Source: Leptospira perolatii
GTDB lineage: Bacteria > Spirochaetota > Leptospiria > Leptospirales > Leptospiraceae
NCBI RefSeq assembly: GCF_002811875.1
Contig: NZ_NPDZ01000010.1
Span: 62,001-126,000 of the forward strand
Direction: 5' to 3'
DNA: 64,000 nucleotides
In this document: in pieces, positions 46,804 to 57,222 of the stretch
How positions within the stretch are numbered: the first letter of the stretch is position 1
How the letters are laid out: each line of letters opens with the position of its first letter
Translations under genes and position numbers: made by a program
Notes under the pieces: model-generated
What the model saw: the letters and a program-made list of their open reading frames with translations, nothing else
Databases searched by the model: none
What the model was told of the DNA's origin: nothing

Positions 46804-48494
46804 CCCTTATTTTCGGGGCGGTGTTTATGCTCGCCCTTTGTATTTTTATTCATGAATTAGGCCACCTAGTAATGGGCTGGTTAGTCGGAGTGCAAGCCAG
46901 GGTTTTCTCTATTGGATATGGAAAAGGAATCTGGAAAAAGAAAATCGGAGAGACAACTTTTCAAGTCACCGGTTTGCCCATCGGAGGCTACGTACTTTTC
47001 AAAGGAGACGAGTACGGTAACAATGTAAAAGGAGAGAAAGGAGAATTTCTTTCGACTCCGCCTCTCAAGAGAATGGTCCCTGTCATCGGAGGACCGCTCT
47101 TCAACTTGCTCTTGGGCTTTGCTATATTTTTCGGACTCTATTTATTCGGACATACTCCGATCGGAAATCGAATTTACTTAGAACCTGCTTACAATGAAAT
47201 TTCTCCGGCGTACCAAGCTGGCTTACGAAGCGGAGACAGAATTCTTTCCGTAAACGGAGCAGAGACAGAATCTGCTCAAGAAGTATTTACTCAAATCGGA
47301 TTGTCCAAAGAAGGACCGGTGCAGATCCAAGCAGATAGAAATGGGGAAAAGCACCATTTTACAGTATATCCGAATCCTCAGTTTTTGAGACTCGGGATGG
47401 ACGTCGCCGGAGATCGATGGGTAGAAGCCGATTTTGATCTTTCTGATCGAGTCGGCCACTGGTTCTCTTCCAAACTGGATAAGAACAAAGAAGCCGACAA
47501 ATATTACAAAGAACGAATGGAGAAGATCGCAGAAGGCAATGATTTGCCTCCGGAAGTTCTGGTCCGACAAGAAGCCAAGGAAAGGGCCGCGCTTTTACAA
47601 TCCAGAGCCCTGGATTATCTGAACGATGGGGACAGAATTCTCTCTGTAAACGGAAACGAGGTGCACACTGTTCCTCAATTGCAGGAAACTCTGGGCAGAT
47701 TCCAAAAGCAGAATGTAAAACTTGAGATCGAGAGAAAAACGTATCCTCTCCTCAATCCTTGGTCGAGGGAAAAGACAGAGGTTAACATGCCGGTTCTTCC
47801 TGCATTTGTGGTGGAGCTCCGAGATTTGCAGGACCAAAAGTACCCCGATCTGAAACTTAGCTCCCGCTCTATTCTAAGTTATGACCCGGAAGTCAAGCTC
47901 AAGCTGATGAACCTGAGACTCGACGGAAAATCTTTCTCAAGCTTTGACGAATTCTTGGAATCTATCCGAGGCAAAATCGGATCCAGAGTTAAAATACGGT
48001 TGGGAGAAGATTCCTGGGAAGGAACTCCTCATATCAAAAATATCGGACTTTTGGGTTTTCGTGCGAGCATGTACGTAAACGAAGAAAGGATGAACCGCAA
48101 ACTTTCCGTTTTTGAGGCATTTGTACAAGCTGGCTCGGATATAGGTAAGCTTGTGTCTGCCACTTTGAAAGGTCTCGGAATGCTACTGACCGGAATTTTG
48201 AAAGTAAAGGACAGCCTCGCTGGACCGGTAGGAATTGTAAAAGCATCCAACTACTTTATGGGTTCCGGAATCTTCGACTATCTTGAGTTTGTTGCGAACA
48301 TTTCCATTGCTCTAATGATTATGAATTTACTTCCAATTCCTGTGGCCGACGGTGGACATATCGTATTTTTTGCATACGAAGCGGTGGCAGGAAGGCCTCT
48401 TCCTCAGAGGGTCATGGAAGGAATTCTTAGAATCGGATTCTTTTTTCTTTTGGGACTTGGGCTCTACGTCACCTATCACGATATCCTCCGATAG
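46797..48494 (+). CDS. rseP: RIP metalloprotease RseP
   Basis: Site-2 intramembrane zinc protease that cleaves membrane proteins such as anti-sigma factors. The zinc motif HELGH is at 19-23 in the first membrane helix, and the second metal site is [15 protein letters not shown] near the C-terminus (usual form LDGGH; here ADGGH). Two PDZ-like domains follow the first helix (around [15 protein letters not shown] and [15 protein letters not shown]). At 565 residues it is longer than E. coli RseP (450), mainly in the PDZ region. It overlaps dxr by seven bases. Confidence 0.95.
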   Translation: MLTLIFGAVFMLALCIFIHELGHLVMGWLVGVQARVFSIGYGKGIWKKKIGETTFQVTGLPIGGYVLFKGDEYGNNVKGEKGEFLSTPPLKRMVPVIGGPLFNLLLGFAIFFGLYLFGHTPIGNRIYLEPAYNEISPAYQAGLRSGDRILSVNGAETESAQEVFTQIGLSKEGPVQIQADRNGEKHHFTVYPNPQFLRLGMDVAGDRWVEADFDLSDRVGHWFSSKLDKNKEADKYYKERMEKIAEGNDLPPEVLVRQEAKERAALLQSRALDYLNDGDRILSVNGNEVHTVPQLQETLGRFQKQNVKLEIERKTYPLLNPWSREKTEVNMPVLPAFVVELRDLQDQKYPDLKLSSRSILSYDPEVKLKLMNLRLDGKSFSSFDEFLESIRGKIGSRVKIRLGEDSWEGTPHIKNIGLLGFRASMYVNEERMNRKLSVFEAFVQAGSDIGKLVSATLKGLGMLLTGILKVKDSLAGPVGIVKASNYFMGSGIFDYLEFVANISIALMIMNLLPIPVADGGHIVFFAYEAVAGRPLPQRVMEGILRIGFFFLLGLGLYVTYHDILR

Positions 48495-48503
48495 CGTTAG
48501 TAC

Positions 48504-50249
48504 ATGAGAGCATCCAAATATATTCTTCCTACAGAAAAAGAAAATCCAGCAGACGCGGTAGTTGCGTCTCATCGCCTGATGATCAGAGCCGGTCTGATCC
48601 GAAAATCTTCTTCCGGTTTGTATTTCTTTTTGCCCCTCGGACTTAGAATCCTGAAAAAAATCGAAAACATCGTTCGAGTAGAAATGGATGCGACTGGAGC
48701 CTTGGAGTTTGAGCTTCCGATCCTGACCCCGTCCGAGTTTTGGGAACAGTCAGGCCGTTGGTCAGTCATGGGAAAAGAAATGTTTCGGATTTCAGACCGT
48801 CATGAACAGCATTATTCACTCGGACCTACGCACGAAGAATCATTTTCAGTTTTAGTAAAACCTATGTTGAAATCCTACAAGGATCTTCCGGTCAACGTGT
48901 ATCAAATTCATACAAAGTTTAGGGACGAGATTCGTCCTAGATTCGGCGTGATCCGATCCAGAGAGTTCATTATGAAAGATGCATATTCCTTTCATTTGGA
49001 TGACGAGTCTCTGGAACAAACCTATCAGGAAATGAGGACCGCCTACCGAAAGATCTTTCAAAGATGCGGTTTAAAAACTATCCCAGTACAGGCGGACTCC
49101 GGTGCTATGGGAGGTTCTGCCTCGGAAGAGTTTATGGTCGTTTCTCCCATTGGAGAAGAAACACTGCTTTTGTGTTCTTCCTGCGGATATAATTCCAACA
49201 GTGAAAAAACTCCGTTCATCTTGCAGAACGATTCCTTTCCGAAAGGTCCGAGTGAAAAAAAGGAAGTTCCGACACCGAATAAAAAAGCGATCGATGAGGT
49301 CGCGGAGTTTATGGGAGTTCGTCCCGAGGACACGATCAAAGCAGTCGCAGTCAAGAACGGAAAAGAATCTCTACTCGTTTTCCTGAGGGGAGATCTGGAT
49401 CTGAATGAAAATAAACTGAAGAGCGCTCTCAAGTGGACAGATCTAGAAATGGTTCCTGAGTCCGATTTGCAAGCGGCTGGTTTAGTTCCGGGTTATATCG
49501 GACCTTCGGATGTCAAATCTCCATTCCAGATTGTACTCGATACTTCGATTCGTAAGGACAGTCCCTACGTAGTGGGTGCCGGAAAGGACGGAGCGCATAT
49601 CCAAGGTTATATGCCGAGCAGAGATCTGAAAATGGAATTTAAATCCATCGATGTCGCTTTGACCAGAGAAGGAGATCCTTGTCCGAACTGTAACAAGCCC
49701 TTAAAGGCAGAAAAGGGAATAGAAGTAGGTCATATTTTTAAGTTAGGCGATAAATATACCAAAGCTTTCCAGATCCAAGTTTTAGATCGACAAGGAAAGG
49801 CTAAGACTCTGACCATGGGATGCTACGGGATCGGGGTCAATCGCACCATGGCCACCGTGATCGAACAATGTAACGATGACAAAGGAATTTATTGGCCGAT
49901 CAGCATCGCACCCTTTGAAATTTCCTTGGTCACGATTGCAAAAGGCGAAGAGCAGGAAACCAAAGCTTTAGAATTTTATGATGCACTCAAAAATGAGGGA
50001 TTCGAAGTCTTTTGGGATGACAGAGATCTAGGTCCTGGGTTCAAATTCAAGGACTCTGAACTCATCGGGTTTCCGATTCGGATCACTGTCGGAAAAAAGT
50101 TCTTCGAATCTGGAGAAATTTCGATCTACAATCGTAAGAAGGATAAAGAAGAAATTGTGCCGTTTTCGGGATTTGACGATTTAATTTCCAGAGTGGAAAC
50201 TCTTCGCCAAGAATTGTTCCAAGAATTACTAGAGGAGCAAAACTCCTAG
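48504..50249 (+). CDS. proS: Prolyl-tRNA synthetase
   Basis: Class II aminoacyl-tRNA synthetase of the bacterial type. The 581-residue protein has motif 1 near LPLGLRILKKIENIVRVEMD, motif 2 in YQIHTKFRDEIRPRFGVIRS, an insertion (editing, INS) domain at about 240-385 with KNGKESLLVFLRGDLDLNEN, motif 3 around LTMGCYGIGVNRTMATVIEQ, and a C-terminal anticodon-binding domain. Lengths and order match E. coli ProS (572). It starts nine bases after rseP. Confidence 0.97.
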   Translation: MRASKYILPTEKENPADAVVASHRLMIRAGLIRKSSSGLYFFLPLGLRILKKIENIVRVEMDATGALEFELPILTPSEFWEQSGRWSVMGKEMFRISDRHEQHYSLGPTHEESFSVLVKPMLKSYKDLPVNVYQIHTKFRDEIRPRFGVIRSREFIMKDAYSFHLDDESLEQTYQEMRTAYRKIFQRCGLKTIPVQADSGAMGGSASEEFMVVSPIGEETLLLCSSCGYNSNSEKTPFILQNDSFPKGPSEKKEVPTPNKKAIDEVAEFMGVRPEDTIKAVAVKNGKESLLVFLRGDLDLNENKLKSALKWTDLEMVPESDLQAAGLVPGYIGPSDVKSPFQIVLDTSIRKDSPYVVGAGKDGAHIQGYMPSRDLKMEFKSIDVALTREGDPCPNCNKPLKAEKGIEVGHIFKLGDKYTKAFQIQVLDRQGKAKTLTMGCYGIGVNRTMATVIEQCNDDKGIYWPISIAPFEISLVTIAKGEEQETKALEFYDALKNEGFEVFWDDRDLGPGFKFKDSELIGFPIRITVGKKFFESGEISIYNRKKDKEEIVPFSGFDDLISRVETLRQELFQELLEEQNS

Positions 50250-50258
50250 GAAGGTATC

Positions 50259-51473
50259 ATGGTCAAGGAACACAGCTTTACGGAAAAAGAAGGTTACTTC
50301 GGTGATTTCGGGGGGAGATATGCTCCGGAGATTCTGACCGAAGCGCTTTTGGATTTAGAAAAAACCTACCTCCGACTTAAGAAAAACAAAAAGTTTCAAA
50401 AAGAACTAGAGTATTACAGAAAGAACTATATAGGTCGTCCTTCCTTGCTGACCTACGCAGAAAGGCTCACTTCTGCTTGGGGCGGAGCAAGAATCTGGCT
50501 CAAAAGAGAAGATCTGAATCATACCGGATCGCATAAGATCAATAATACGATCGGACAAGCGCTAATCGCAAAAGAAATGGGAAAGCGCAGAATCATCGCC
50601 GAAACCGGAGCGGGCCAACACGGAGTCGCAACTGCCACGGTGGGAGCTCTCTTCGGTTTTGAAACCGTGGTTTTTATGGGGGAAGAGGATCTTAGACGTC
50701 AGAAATTAAACGAGATCCGCATGCAGATGTTAGGCGCAAGGGTAGTAGGAGTTTCCTCCGGAACCGCTACACTGAAGGACGCGACCTCCGAAGCGATGAG
50801 GGACTGGGCATTAAATGTTTCTAATACTCATTATATTGTTGGTTCCGTAATCGGGCCGCATCCGTTCCCTACGATTGTAAGGGACTTTCAGGCGGTGATC
50901 GGAGAGGAATCCAAAAAGCAGTTCAAAAAAAGAAATAACAAATTACCCGATGCGGTCGTCGCTTGCGTAGGCGGTGGTTCGAACGCGATGGGAATGTTTT
51001 ACGGATTTCTAAAGGATAAAAAAGTAAAATTGTACGGAGTCGAAGCCGGTGGAAAAGGAAACCTTCCAGGCGAACACTCTGCTACGATGCTTTTTGGAAA
51101 ACCCGGATTTTTGCATGGGACCAAAACTCTCGTCATACAAGATGAAGGCGGGCAAGTAGTTCCGGCACATTCGGTCAGTGCCGGCTTAGACTATCCGGGC
51201 GTAGGTCCCGAGCATGCGTATTTTCATTCTTCGGGAAGAGTAAAGTATGAAACGGTTTCTGACCAAGCCGCTCTGGATGCTTTTCTAGAAGTGTGCAGAA
51301 TTGAAGGAATTATCCCAGCTTTAGAAACTGCTCACGCATTTCATTTTGCAAAATCTCTCGCCAAGGATTTAGGAAAAAAGAGGGATCTTTTGATTTGTTT
51401 GTCCGGAAGGGGAGACAAGGACGTAGCCGAAGTAGCTAGACTTACAGGACTCTCAGACGGAGGGATTCATTGA
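50259..51473 (+). CDS. trpB: Tryptophan synthase beta chain
   Basis: PLP enzyme that makes tryptophan from indole and serine. The 404-residue protein has the PLP Lys93 in [14 protein letters not shown], the glycine loop [28 protein letters not shown], and [11 protein letters not shown], all TrpB1-type motifs. Shine-Dalgarno GGAAGG lies before the ATG at 50259. The last bases overlap the TTG start of trpA. The rest of the trp pathway is not in the window. Confidence 0.98.
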   Translation: MVKEHSFTEKEGYFGDFGGRYAPEILTEALLDLEKTYLRLKKNKKFQKELEYYRKNYIGRPSLLTYAERLTSAWGGARIWLKREDLNHTGSHKINNTIGQALIAKEMGKRRIIAETGAGQHGVATATVGALFGFETVVFMGEEDLRRQKLNEIRMQMLGARVVGVSSGTATLKDATSEAMRDWALNVSNTHYIVGSVIGPHPFPTIVRDFQAVIGEESKKQFKKRNNKLPDAVVACVGGGSNAMGMFYGFLKDKKVKLYGVEAGGKGNLPGEHSATMLFGKPGFLHGTKTLVIQDEGGQVVPAHSVSAGLDYPGVGPEHAYFHSSGRVKYETVSDQAALDAFLEVCRIEGIIPALETAHAFHFAKSLAKDLGKKRDLLICLSGRGDKDVAEVARLTGLSDGGIH

Positions 51474-52285
51474 GCGCGATTGGAAGTGCATTTTCAAAAG
51501 ATAAAAGTATTTTTATTCCTTACATTTCTTTGGGAGATCCTGATTACGATTCCTGTGTAGACTGGGCGAGTGCATTGATCGAGGGCGGTGCCGGAATTTT
51601 AGAACTCGGAATTCCGTTTTCGGATCCTGTGGCGGATGGACCGGTCATCCAGCAGGCCTTCAAGCGCGCGTTAGTTCATCCTTTTTCCATGGACAAGATT
51701 TTGGATGTGACCGCAAAAATTCACGCGAAGTATCCTCATATTCCATTAGTCTATCTTACTTATTTTAATCCGATCTTTCATTACGGATTCGAAAGATTCG
51801 GGGAGAGGGCCAAAGCTTCGGGTGTGCAGGGTTTGATTCTCCCTGACCTTCCATACGATACCCCAGAAACTGAAGGACTTACGAAAGAGCTGAATCGAAG
51901 AGGAATTGATCTGATCCATTTGGTCACTCCTGCAACTCCTGCTGCAAGGATGAAGGGAATCCGAGATTTTGCGAGTGGTTTTATCTACTATGTGACTTCC
52001 TATGGGGTGACAGGCGAGAGAACAACTTTATCCGATGGATTGGAAAAAAGGATTCAGACTGCGCAGAAATTATTTTCTCTCCCTGTTTGCGCCGGATTTG
52101 GAATTTCTACGCCCGAACAAGCGGCAGAAATCTCTTCGTTTGCGGATGGAATTATCATCGGGTCCGCGGTCCAGAGAATTATAGAACAGAACGGCTCGGA
52201 ACCGGAAAAGTGCAAAGTAAAATTAAAAGAGTACGCCCTTTCTGTTTCTCGCTCTCTTCGAGGATTCGAACAACAAGCAGGTTAA
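51470..52285 (+). CDS. trpA: Tryptophan synthase alpha chain
   Basis: Splits indole-3-glycerol phosphate to indole, which is channelled to TrpB. The 271-residue TIM barrel has catalytic Glu45 in [19 protein letters not shown] and Asp56 in the same motif, plus [10 protein letters not shown] and [10 protein letters not shown]. Phosphate-binding loops are [10 protein letters not shown] and GIIIGSAV. The start is a TTG that overlaps the trpB stop by four bases, so translation is coupled, as is usual for trpBA. Confidence 0.97.
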   Translation: MSAIGSAFSKDKSIFIPYISLGDPDYDSCVDWASALIEGGAGILELGIPFSDPVADGPVIQQAFKRALVHPFSMDKILDVTAKIHAKYPHIPLVYLTYFNPIFHYGFERFGERAKASGVQGLILPDLPYDTPETEGLTKELNRRGIDLIHLVTPATPAARMKGIRDFASGFIYYVTSYGVTGERTTLSDGLEKRIQTAQKLFSLPVCAGFGISTPEQAAEISSFADGIIIGSAVQRIIEQNGSEPEKCKVKLKEYALSVSRSLRGFEQQAG

Positions 52286-52417
52286 TTTCTTTTTTTCCTT
52301 TTTTGCGAACTAGTGTAGAACAACGGAAACCTCGCATTTTCTTTCCAAAGAAATGGGAAGAAAATTGACGGATCCGAAACGGTATGGAGAATCCTCCCAG
52401 TTCGACCGGAGGAAAAA

Positions 52418-54748
52418 ATGAGCGAATCCAAGACCCCTTTAAAGCTGACTTGGCAGGATTGGTTAGGCATCGTATCCGTTGTTCTTGGAGTTCCCTGTTA
52501 TATCTACTATGCCCTCTATCCCACTTCCACGCTAGCGTTTACTTTTGTACTCGTAGGTGGATTTCTCATCTTCGAGTCCGCTTACTTCTTTTACAAGTTC
52601 CTGGAAAAGATAGCGGTCAAGAAAAAGCAAGAAGTAGGTAGTCTATGGTTGGCATTCGTAGTTTCGCTGATCGTAATTGATTTATATGTAATATTTACTC
52701 CTGCCTCGGATCTCGAAGAATCATCGGTTTCATGGAGATTCAACCTCGTAAAAGGAGGGATCACTAAGAGCGAAAAGGAATCGGACGAAGGCACGATCGA
52801 ATATATCAAATACAATCCTCCGGAAGACGCAAGACGTGACATTCAGATCATAGGAATCACTACCAATACGTTAGAGCAGTTGGAAGGTCAGTGGCCTTTG
52901 CCTTGGAAATATTATGCAAGTGTGATTGAAAAGTTCAAATCCACTACTAATCACCTTATGTTCGACATTTTCTTTGTGGATTACAAACCGGGTCAGACCG
53001 ACGAAATGGCAAAAGCGCTTACTGGTAATCCGCGGGTAATGTTCGACTACCCGATGGAGACTAGTCTCGAGTCTAAATCCGCGATTATCAATCTAGAAAG
53101 TCGAATCGATATTTTAAGAAAGTTTAAATTAGAAAATGTCCAGGATTCGGGAGATGTCGGACAGAGCTGGTTGAAATTTCCTCAGCCTCCGATTGAGCCA
53201 GTAGGAGACAAATCCTCCGGACTCGGATTTGCAAATATTAAAAAAGACGAAAGCGGCTTAAACCGCAGAATGCCAATCGTCGCAAAACTGTACAACTCAG
53301 GTCCGTACAAAGAAACCGAATATTATCCATCCATAGACCTAGTGATTGCCTGTAATTATTTCGGTGTGGATATCAAGAAAGACGTAGAAGTTGTGATGGG
53401 AAAATACGTCAAAATCAAGAATATTCCCAAGAAAGAAATTACGAACTTCAATTTCAAAACCATGAAGCGCGAGACAAACGACATCATGGCTAAACCGAAT
53501 GAAAAAAGAGAGATCACAATTCCGATCGACGAATTCGGCCAAATGGAAATCAATTTTGCCGGCGGACTGTATTCATTCAAAAATACGGAACTATTTGAAG
53601 TGGCCAAACTTTGGGAAGCTGACACTGCTGCCCAGTACGAGAACAATATTTTCCTAGTCGCTATGTATTATGCGACCGGAAGAGGGGCCGCAAAAGATAC
53701 CCACTTATCCCCGTTTGGTGATATGTCTGGAATCGAACACCACGCCCATGCGATCAACACCATACTCAATCAGGACTTCTTAAGAGAATTTCCGACTTGG
53801 GCAAACTTCCTGATTTTTCTGATCGTCGGCTTGATTGTCGGGCTAGTACAGCCTAGGTTGAAGACGGCCTTGGGTTTTGCGTTTATCGTAGTCTTTGCTA
53901 TTTTATACAGCGTACTGACTCTAATAAACTTTTCGGAATTCAATATAGTTCACGTTTTCCCGATGGTTCTCATGGAGCAGGCATTTATCTTTGTTGGGAT
54001 CACCGGTTATAAAATCTTAACCGAAGAGGAAAACGTAAAATATATCCGAAGCACATTCTCAAAATTCGTCTCCAAAGACGTAGTCGATGAATTACTCAAA
54101 AATCCAGACAATCTGAACTTAGGTGGCTCCAAAAGAGACATCACCATTTTCTTCTCGGATATCCGCGGATTTACCACAATGTCCGAAAAAATGGGTCCAG
54201 AAGAGCTTGTTCAATTTTTGAACCAATATCTGTCTGAAATGACCGAGATCATTATTGAGTTCAAGGGAACGATTGATAAATACATGGGCGATGCGATAAT
54301 GGCATTCTGGGGGGCTCCGGTGCCCTTAGAGGATCATGCGTATTATGCATGTGCCGCTTCTATCGCTCAGATGAGAAGGCTCGCAGCCTTGAAAGAAGAG
54401 TGGAAGAGTAGGGATCTCCCAGTAATGGATATCGGTATCGGGTTAAATTCCGGCCCGGCGGTCGTAGGAAATATGGGAAGTTCCCACCGTATGGATTTTA
54501 CGTGTATGGGAGACACCATCAACCTGGGATCTCGCTTGGAGGGATCGAACAAGGAATACGGTACTCATATTATTATATCGGAATATACTTACGAGAAGGT
54601 CAAGGACCGCATCGTCGCTCGGGAACTGGACTTGGTCAAAGTTAAAGGAAAGACCAAACCTGTTCGAATCTATGAGTTAATAGACTTGGTGAACGAAGAG
54701 GATCTGAAGCATTTAAGAAGACCACTCCAAGAAGCGGAGCAGTCCTAA
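52418..54748 (+). CDS. Adenylate/guanylate cyclase with CHASE2 sensor domain
   Basis: The 776-residue protein has N-terminal membrane segments (to about 90), a CHASE2 extracytoplasmic domain (about 140-450, with DIQIIGITTNTLEQLEGQWP and LMFDIFFVDYKPG), three further membrane segments (about 455-545) and a class III cyclase domain. Metal-binding Asp581 (FFSDIRGFT) and Asp625 (YMGDAIMAFWG) are present, as are the FTCMGDTINLGSRLEG and INSG-like motifs, so it should be active. Substrate ATP versus GTP is not decided. GGAGG precedes the ATG. The tail that many CHASE2 cyclases carry after the catalytic domain is missing. Confidence 0.94.
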   Translation: MSESKTPLKLTWQDWLGIVSVVLGVPCYIYYALYPTSTLAFTFVLVGGFLIFESAYFFYKFLEKIAVKKKQEVGSLWLAFVVSLIVIDLYVIFTPASDLEESSVSWRFNLVKGGITKSEKESDEGTIEYIKYNPPEDARRDIQIIGITTNTLEQLEGQWPLPWKYYASVIEKFKSTTNHLMFDIFFVDYKPGQTDEMAKALTGNPRVMFDYPMETSLESKSAIINLESRIDILRKFKLENVQDSGDVGQSWLKFPQPPIEPVGDKSSGLGFANIKKDESGLNRRMPIVAKLYNSGPYKETEYYPSIDLVIACNYFGVDIKKDVEVVMGKYVKIKNIPKKEITNFNFKTMKRETNDIMAKPNEKREITIPIDEFGQMEINFAGGLYSFKNTELFEVAKLWEADTAAQYENNIFLVAMYYATGRGAAKDTHLSPFGDMSGIEHHAHAINTILNQDFLREFPTWANFLIFLIVGLIVGLVQPRLKTALGFAFIVVFAILYSVLTLINFSEFNIVHVFPMVLMEQAFIFVGITGYKILTEEENVKYIRSTFSKFVSKDVVDELLKNPDNLNLGGSKRDITIFFSDIRGFTTMSEKMGPEELVQFLNQYLSEMTEIIIEFKGTIDKYMGDAIMAFWGAPVPLEDHAYYACAASIAQMRRLAALKEEWKSRDLPVMDIGIGLNSGPAVVGNMGSSHRMDFTCMGDTINLGSRLEGSNKEYGTHIIISEYTYEKVKDRIVARELDLVKVKGKTKPVRIYELIDLVNEEDLKHLRRPLQEAEQS

Positions 54749-54769
54749 TGACCCGAATAGACGGAATTG

Positions 54770-56677
54770 ATGCAACAGGACTTTTTAGATGGTATCCGCA
54801 GCCCTGCGGACATACGAAAACTCTCCATAGAGGAGCTCCCACAACTTTGTTCTGAAGTCCGTGGCTATATAATTGATACACTCTCAGGGATTGGCGGCCA
54901 TTTTGCTAGCAACCTGGGAGTGGTTGAACTCACGGTTGCCTTACACTATGTATTCGATACTCCTACCGATCGTCTGATCTGGGATGTAGGCCACCAAACG
55001 TATCCTCACAAAATTCTAACAGGCAGAAAATCGAAACTTTCCACCGTGAGAAAGTTCAAGGGGCTTTCTGGATTTCCCAAGAGGGAAGAGTCAGTCTACG
55101 ATCTGTATAATACCGGACACGCAGGGACTTCCATCTCGCAGGCATTAGGTGAGGCAGTAGCAAGGGACCTGAACGGAAAAGACTATGGAGTCATCGCGAT
55201 CATAGGTGATGCCTCGATCGCTACCGGCATGGCTCTGGAAGCGATGAATCATGCCGGCCACTTAAAGAAAAATCTTTTAGTGATTTTGAACGACAACTAC
55301 ATGTCTATATCGAAGAACGTAGGATCTATTTCCAACTATCTAAATAATATAATTACTTCTCATTTTTATCACAACTGGAAAACTGTATTTTATACTTTTC
55401 TAAAATGGCTGCCTATCATCGGTCCTGCAATGGAGAGCTTTTTCAAAAGGGTAGAAAAAGGCTTCAAGGACGTTTTCACTCCCGGCGGACTTTTCGAGGA
55501 CCTTGGGTTCAGTTATATAGGACCAGAAGACGGTCACGACGTGATCCGTTTGGTTCGGATGCTTAGAAAAGTCAAGGAGATGGAAGGTCCGGTCTTATTT
55601 CATGTGATCACTCAAAAAGGGAAGGGATACACACCTGCCGAAAAGGATCCGATCAAATACCACGGAGTTACTCCTTTCCGAAAGGAAGACGGTCGAATGG
55701 AATCGTCCGACGAATCCAAGATCGCGTATTCCAAGATTGTCGGCAAGGTGCTAACTATGCTTACGGAGGAAAATCCCAAAGTTGCAGCAATTACACCGGC
55801 GATGATCGAAGGTTCCGGGTTAAGCGAATATGTAAGCAAATTTCCGGATCATGTATTCGATGTAGGAATTGCTGAGCAGCATTCTGTGGCCTTTGCAGGA
55901 GCTATGACAAACGGAGATGTAATCCCATATATGTGCATCTACTCTACTTTTTTGACTAGAGGGATGGACCAAATGGTAGAGGATGTTTCCCTGATGAATC
56001 TCCCGGTTCGATTTGTGATCGATCGTGCAGGTTGCGTAGGACCCGACGGAGAGACCCACCAAGGGCTTTTCGATTTGGCCTACCTCTTATCTTTACCTAA
56101 CATGGATGTTTTTGTACCTTCTTCCGGTCAGGATCTTGTGGATTCTCTAAAGTTCATGGAGCATTACGATAAGGGCCCGATTGCGATCCGATTCCCTAAA
56201 GCCGCTGTAGCCTTGTCCAGTCTGGATTTCGAGAGAAGAACCGACCTGGACCCGGGGAGTTTTCGTGTTCTGAAAAGAGGAACCGATATTGCGCTACTAT
56301 CGATCGGCTCCATGTTGCCCGAAGCGACTGAAGCAGCCTCACTTCTGGAGGAAGAGGGGATTTCGGTCACTTTGATAGATCTAGCATGGCTACGCCCACT
56401 CGGTAAAGAGGCGTTAGACGAGGAACTTTCTAGAGTTAGACATTTTGCGATTTTGGATGAAAGCTACATGGACGGAGGAGCCACCGGCTATTTATTACAG
56501 CGTATCTCTAACGAGTTGATCGGCAAATATCTCAAATCCTTTTCCTTTCCACCGGAACCAATCCACCACGGAGAGAGAAAGGAAATATTTGGAGAATACG
56601 GCTTAACCGGCCCGGCTATCGCTAAGTGGATTTTCAGTTCTTTGAAGAAGGAAGTCCTTCAAGGAAAACGTCATTAA
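54770..56677 (+). CDS. dxs: 1-deoxy-D-xylulose-5-phosphate synthase
   Basis: Thiamine-diphosphate enzyme that joins pyruvate and glyceraldehyde 3-phosphate, the first step of the MEP pathway and of the PdxA route. The 635-residue protein from the ATG at 54770 (a TTG just before it is less likely) has GGHFASNLGVVELTVALHY, WDVGHQTYPHKILTGR, the TPP loop IIGDASIATGMALEAMN, and GIAEQHSVAFAGAM with the catalytic Glu. The transketolase C-terminal domain has KRGTDIALLSIGSM. It follows the cyclase gene after 21 bases. Confidence 0.97.
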   Translation: MQQDFLDGIRSPADIRKLSIEELPQLCSEVRGYIIDTLSGIGGHFASNLGVVELTVALHYVFDTPTDRLIWDVGHQTYPHKILTGRKSKLSTVRKFKGLSGFPKREESVYDLYNTGHAGTSISQALGEAVARDLNGKDYGVIAIIGDASIATGMALEAMNHAGHLKKNLLVILNDNYMSISKNVGSISNYLNNIITSHFYHNWKTVFYTFLKWLPIIGPAMESFFKRVEKGFKDVFTPGGLFEDLGFSYIGPEDGHDVIRLVRMLRKVKEMEGPVLFHVITQKGKGYTPAEKDPIKYHGVTPFRKEDGRMESSDESKIAYSKIVGKVLTMLTEENPKVAAITPAMIEGSGLSEYVSKFPDHVFDVGIAEQHSVAFAGAMTNGDVIPYMCIYSTFLTRGMDQMVEDVSLMNLPVRFVIDRAGCVGPDGETHQGLFDLAYLLSLPNMDVFVPSSGQDLVDSLKFMEHYDKGPIAIRFPKAAVALSSLDFERRTDLDPGSFRVLKRGTDIALLSIGSMLPEATEAASLLEEEGISVTLIDLAWLRPLGKEALDEELSRVRHFAILDESYMDGGATGYLLQRISNELIGKYLKSFSFPPEPIHHGERKEIFGEYGLTGPAIAKWIFSSLKKEVLQGKRH

Positions 56678-57195
56678 GCATTTTCAAGAGGCGTCCGAAA
56701 CTGAAAATAAAAACGGATAGCAATTTGGAAAACCTTACGCCCGAAGATTCTTTAGAGGCTGCAAAATTTTTTTATAAGACCGGAGACTTGGATCGTTCCG
56801 AGTTTCTTATCAAATCTGTTCTGGAACATAGAGAAGATCACGAGTCCTATTTCTTTTTGGGATTGATTGAAAACCAGAGGGGAAATTGGCAAAAGGGACT
56901 CTATTATTTTTACAGATCCGTAGAAAAGAATCCGGAATATGGCAACCCTTGCAATGAAATAGGAATCTTACTGCTTAGACTAGGGAGAGAAAGGGAAGCA
57001 GTTTTCTGGCTGAAAAAATCTCTTAGATGCGAACTGAACGATGCTCCCCATATTTCTCTGTTTAATTTAGCCACTTTGTATAAAATTTGGAACCGTCCTG
57101 AAAGATCTCTGCAATATCTTCACAAAGCAATTCAGTTAAAACCGGATTTTGAAGAAGCAAAAAGATTGAAGGAAGAACTGAATTCCGCGATTTAA
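56626..57195 (+). CDS. TPR-repeat protein, paralogue of the one at 32047
   Basis: About three TPR units occupy the protein from the middle onward (YFFLGLIENQRGNWQKGLYY, then NPCNEIGILLLRLGREREAV, then LFNLATLYKIWNRPERSLQY). The NP-x-N-x-IG word and layout match the protein at 32047. The start is uncertain. The frame opens at a GTG at 56626 inside the end of dxs, but the sequence FKRRPKLKIKTDSNLENL suggests coding begins near 56680, where no ATG occurs; a TTG at 56725 is the alternative. Function unknown, probably protein-protein contact. Confidence 0.8.
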   Translation: MDFQFFEEGSPSRKTSLSIFKRRPKLKIKTDSNLENLTPEDSLEAAKFFYKTGDLDRSEFLIKSVLEHREDHESYFFLGLIENQRGNWQKGLYYFYRSVEKNPEYGNPCNEIGILLLRLGREREAVFWLKKSLRCELNDAPHISLFNLATLYKIWNRPERSLQYLHKAIQLKPDFEEAKRLKEELNSAI

Positions 57196-57222
57196 TCCGA
57201 ACTAAAACTGCGAGGACTCTTG

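Noticed and set aside
52286..52417. Promoter for the cyclase gene from a TTGACG word
   Set aside because: No matching -10 box was found at 16-18 bases; only the Shine-Dalgarno sequence is clear.
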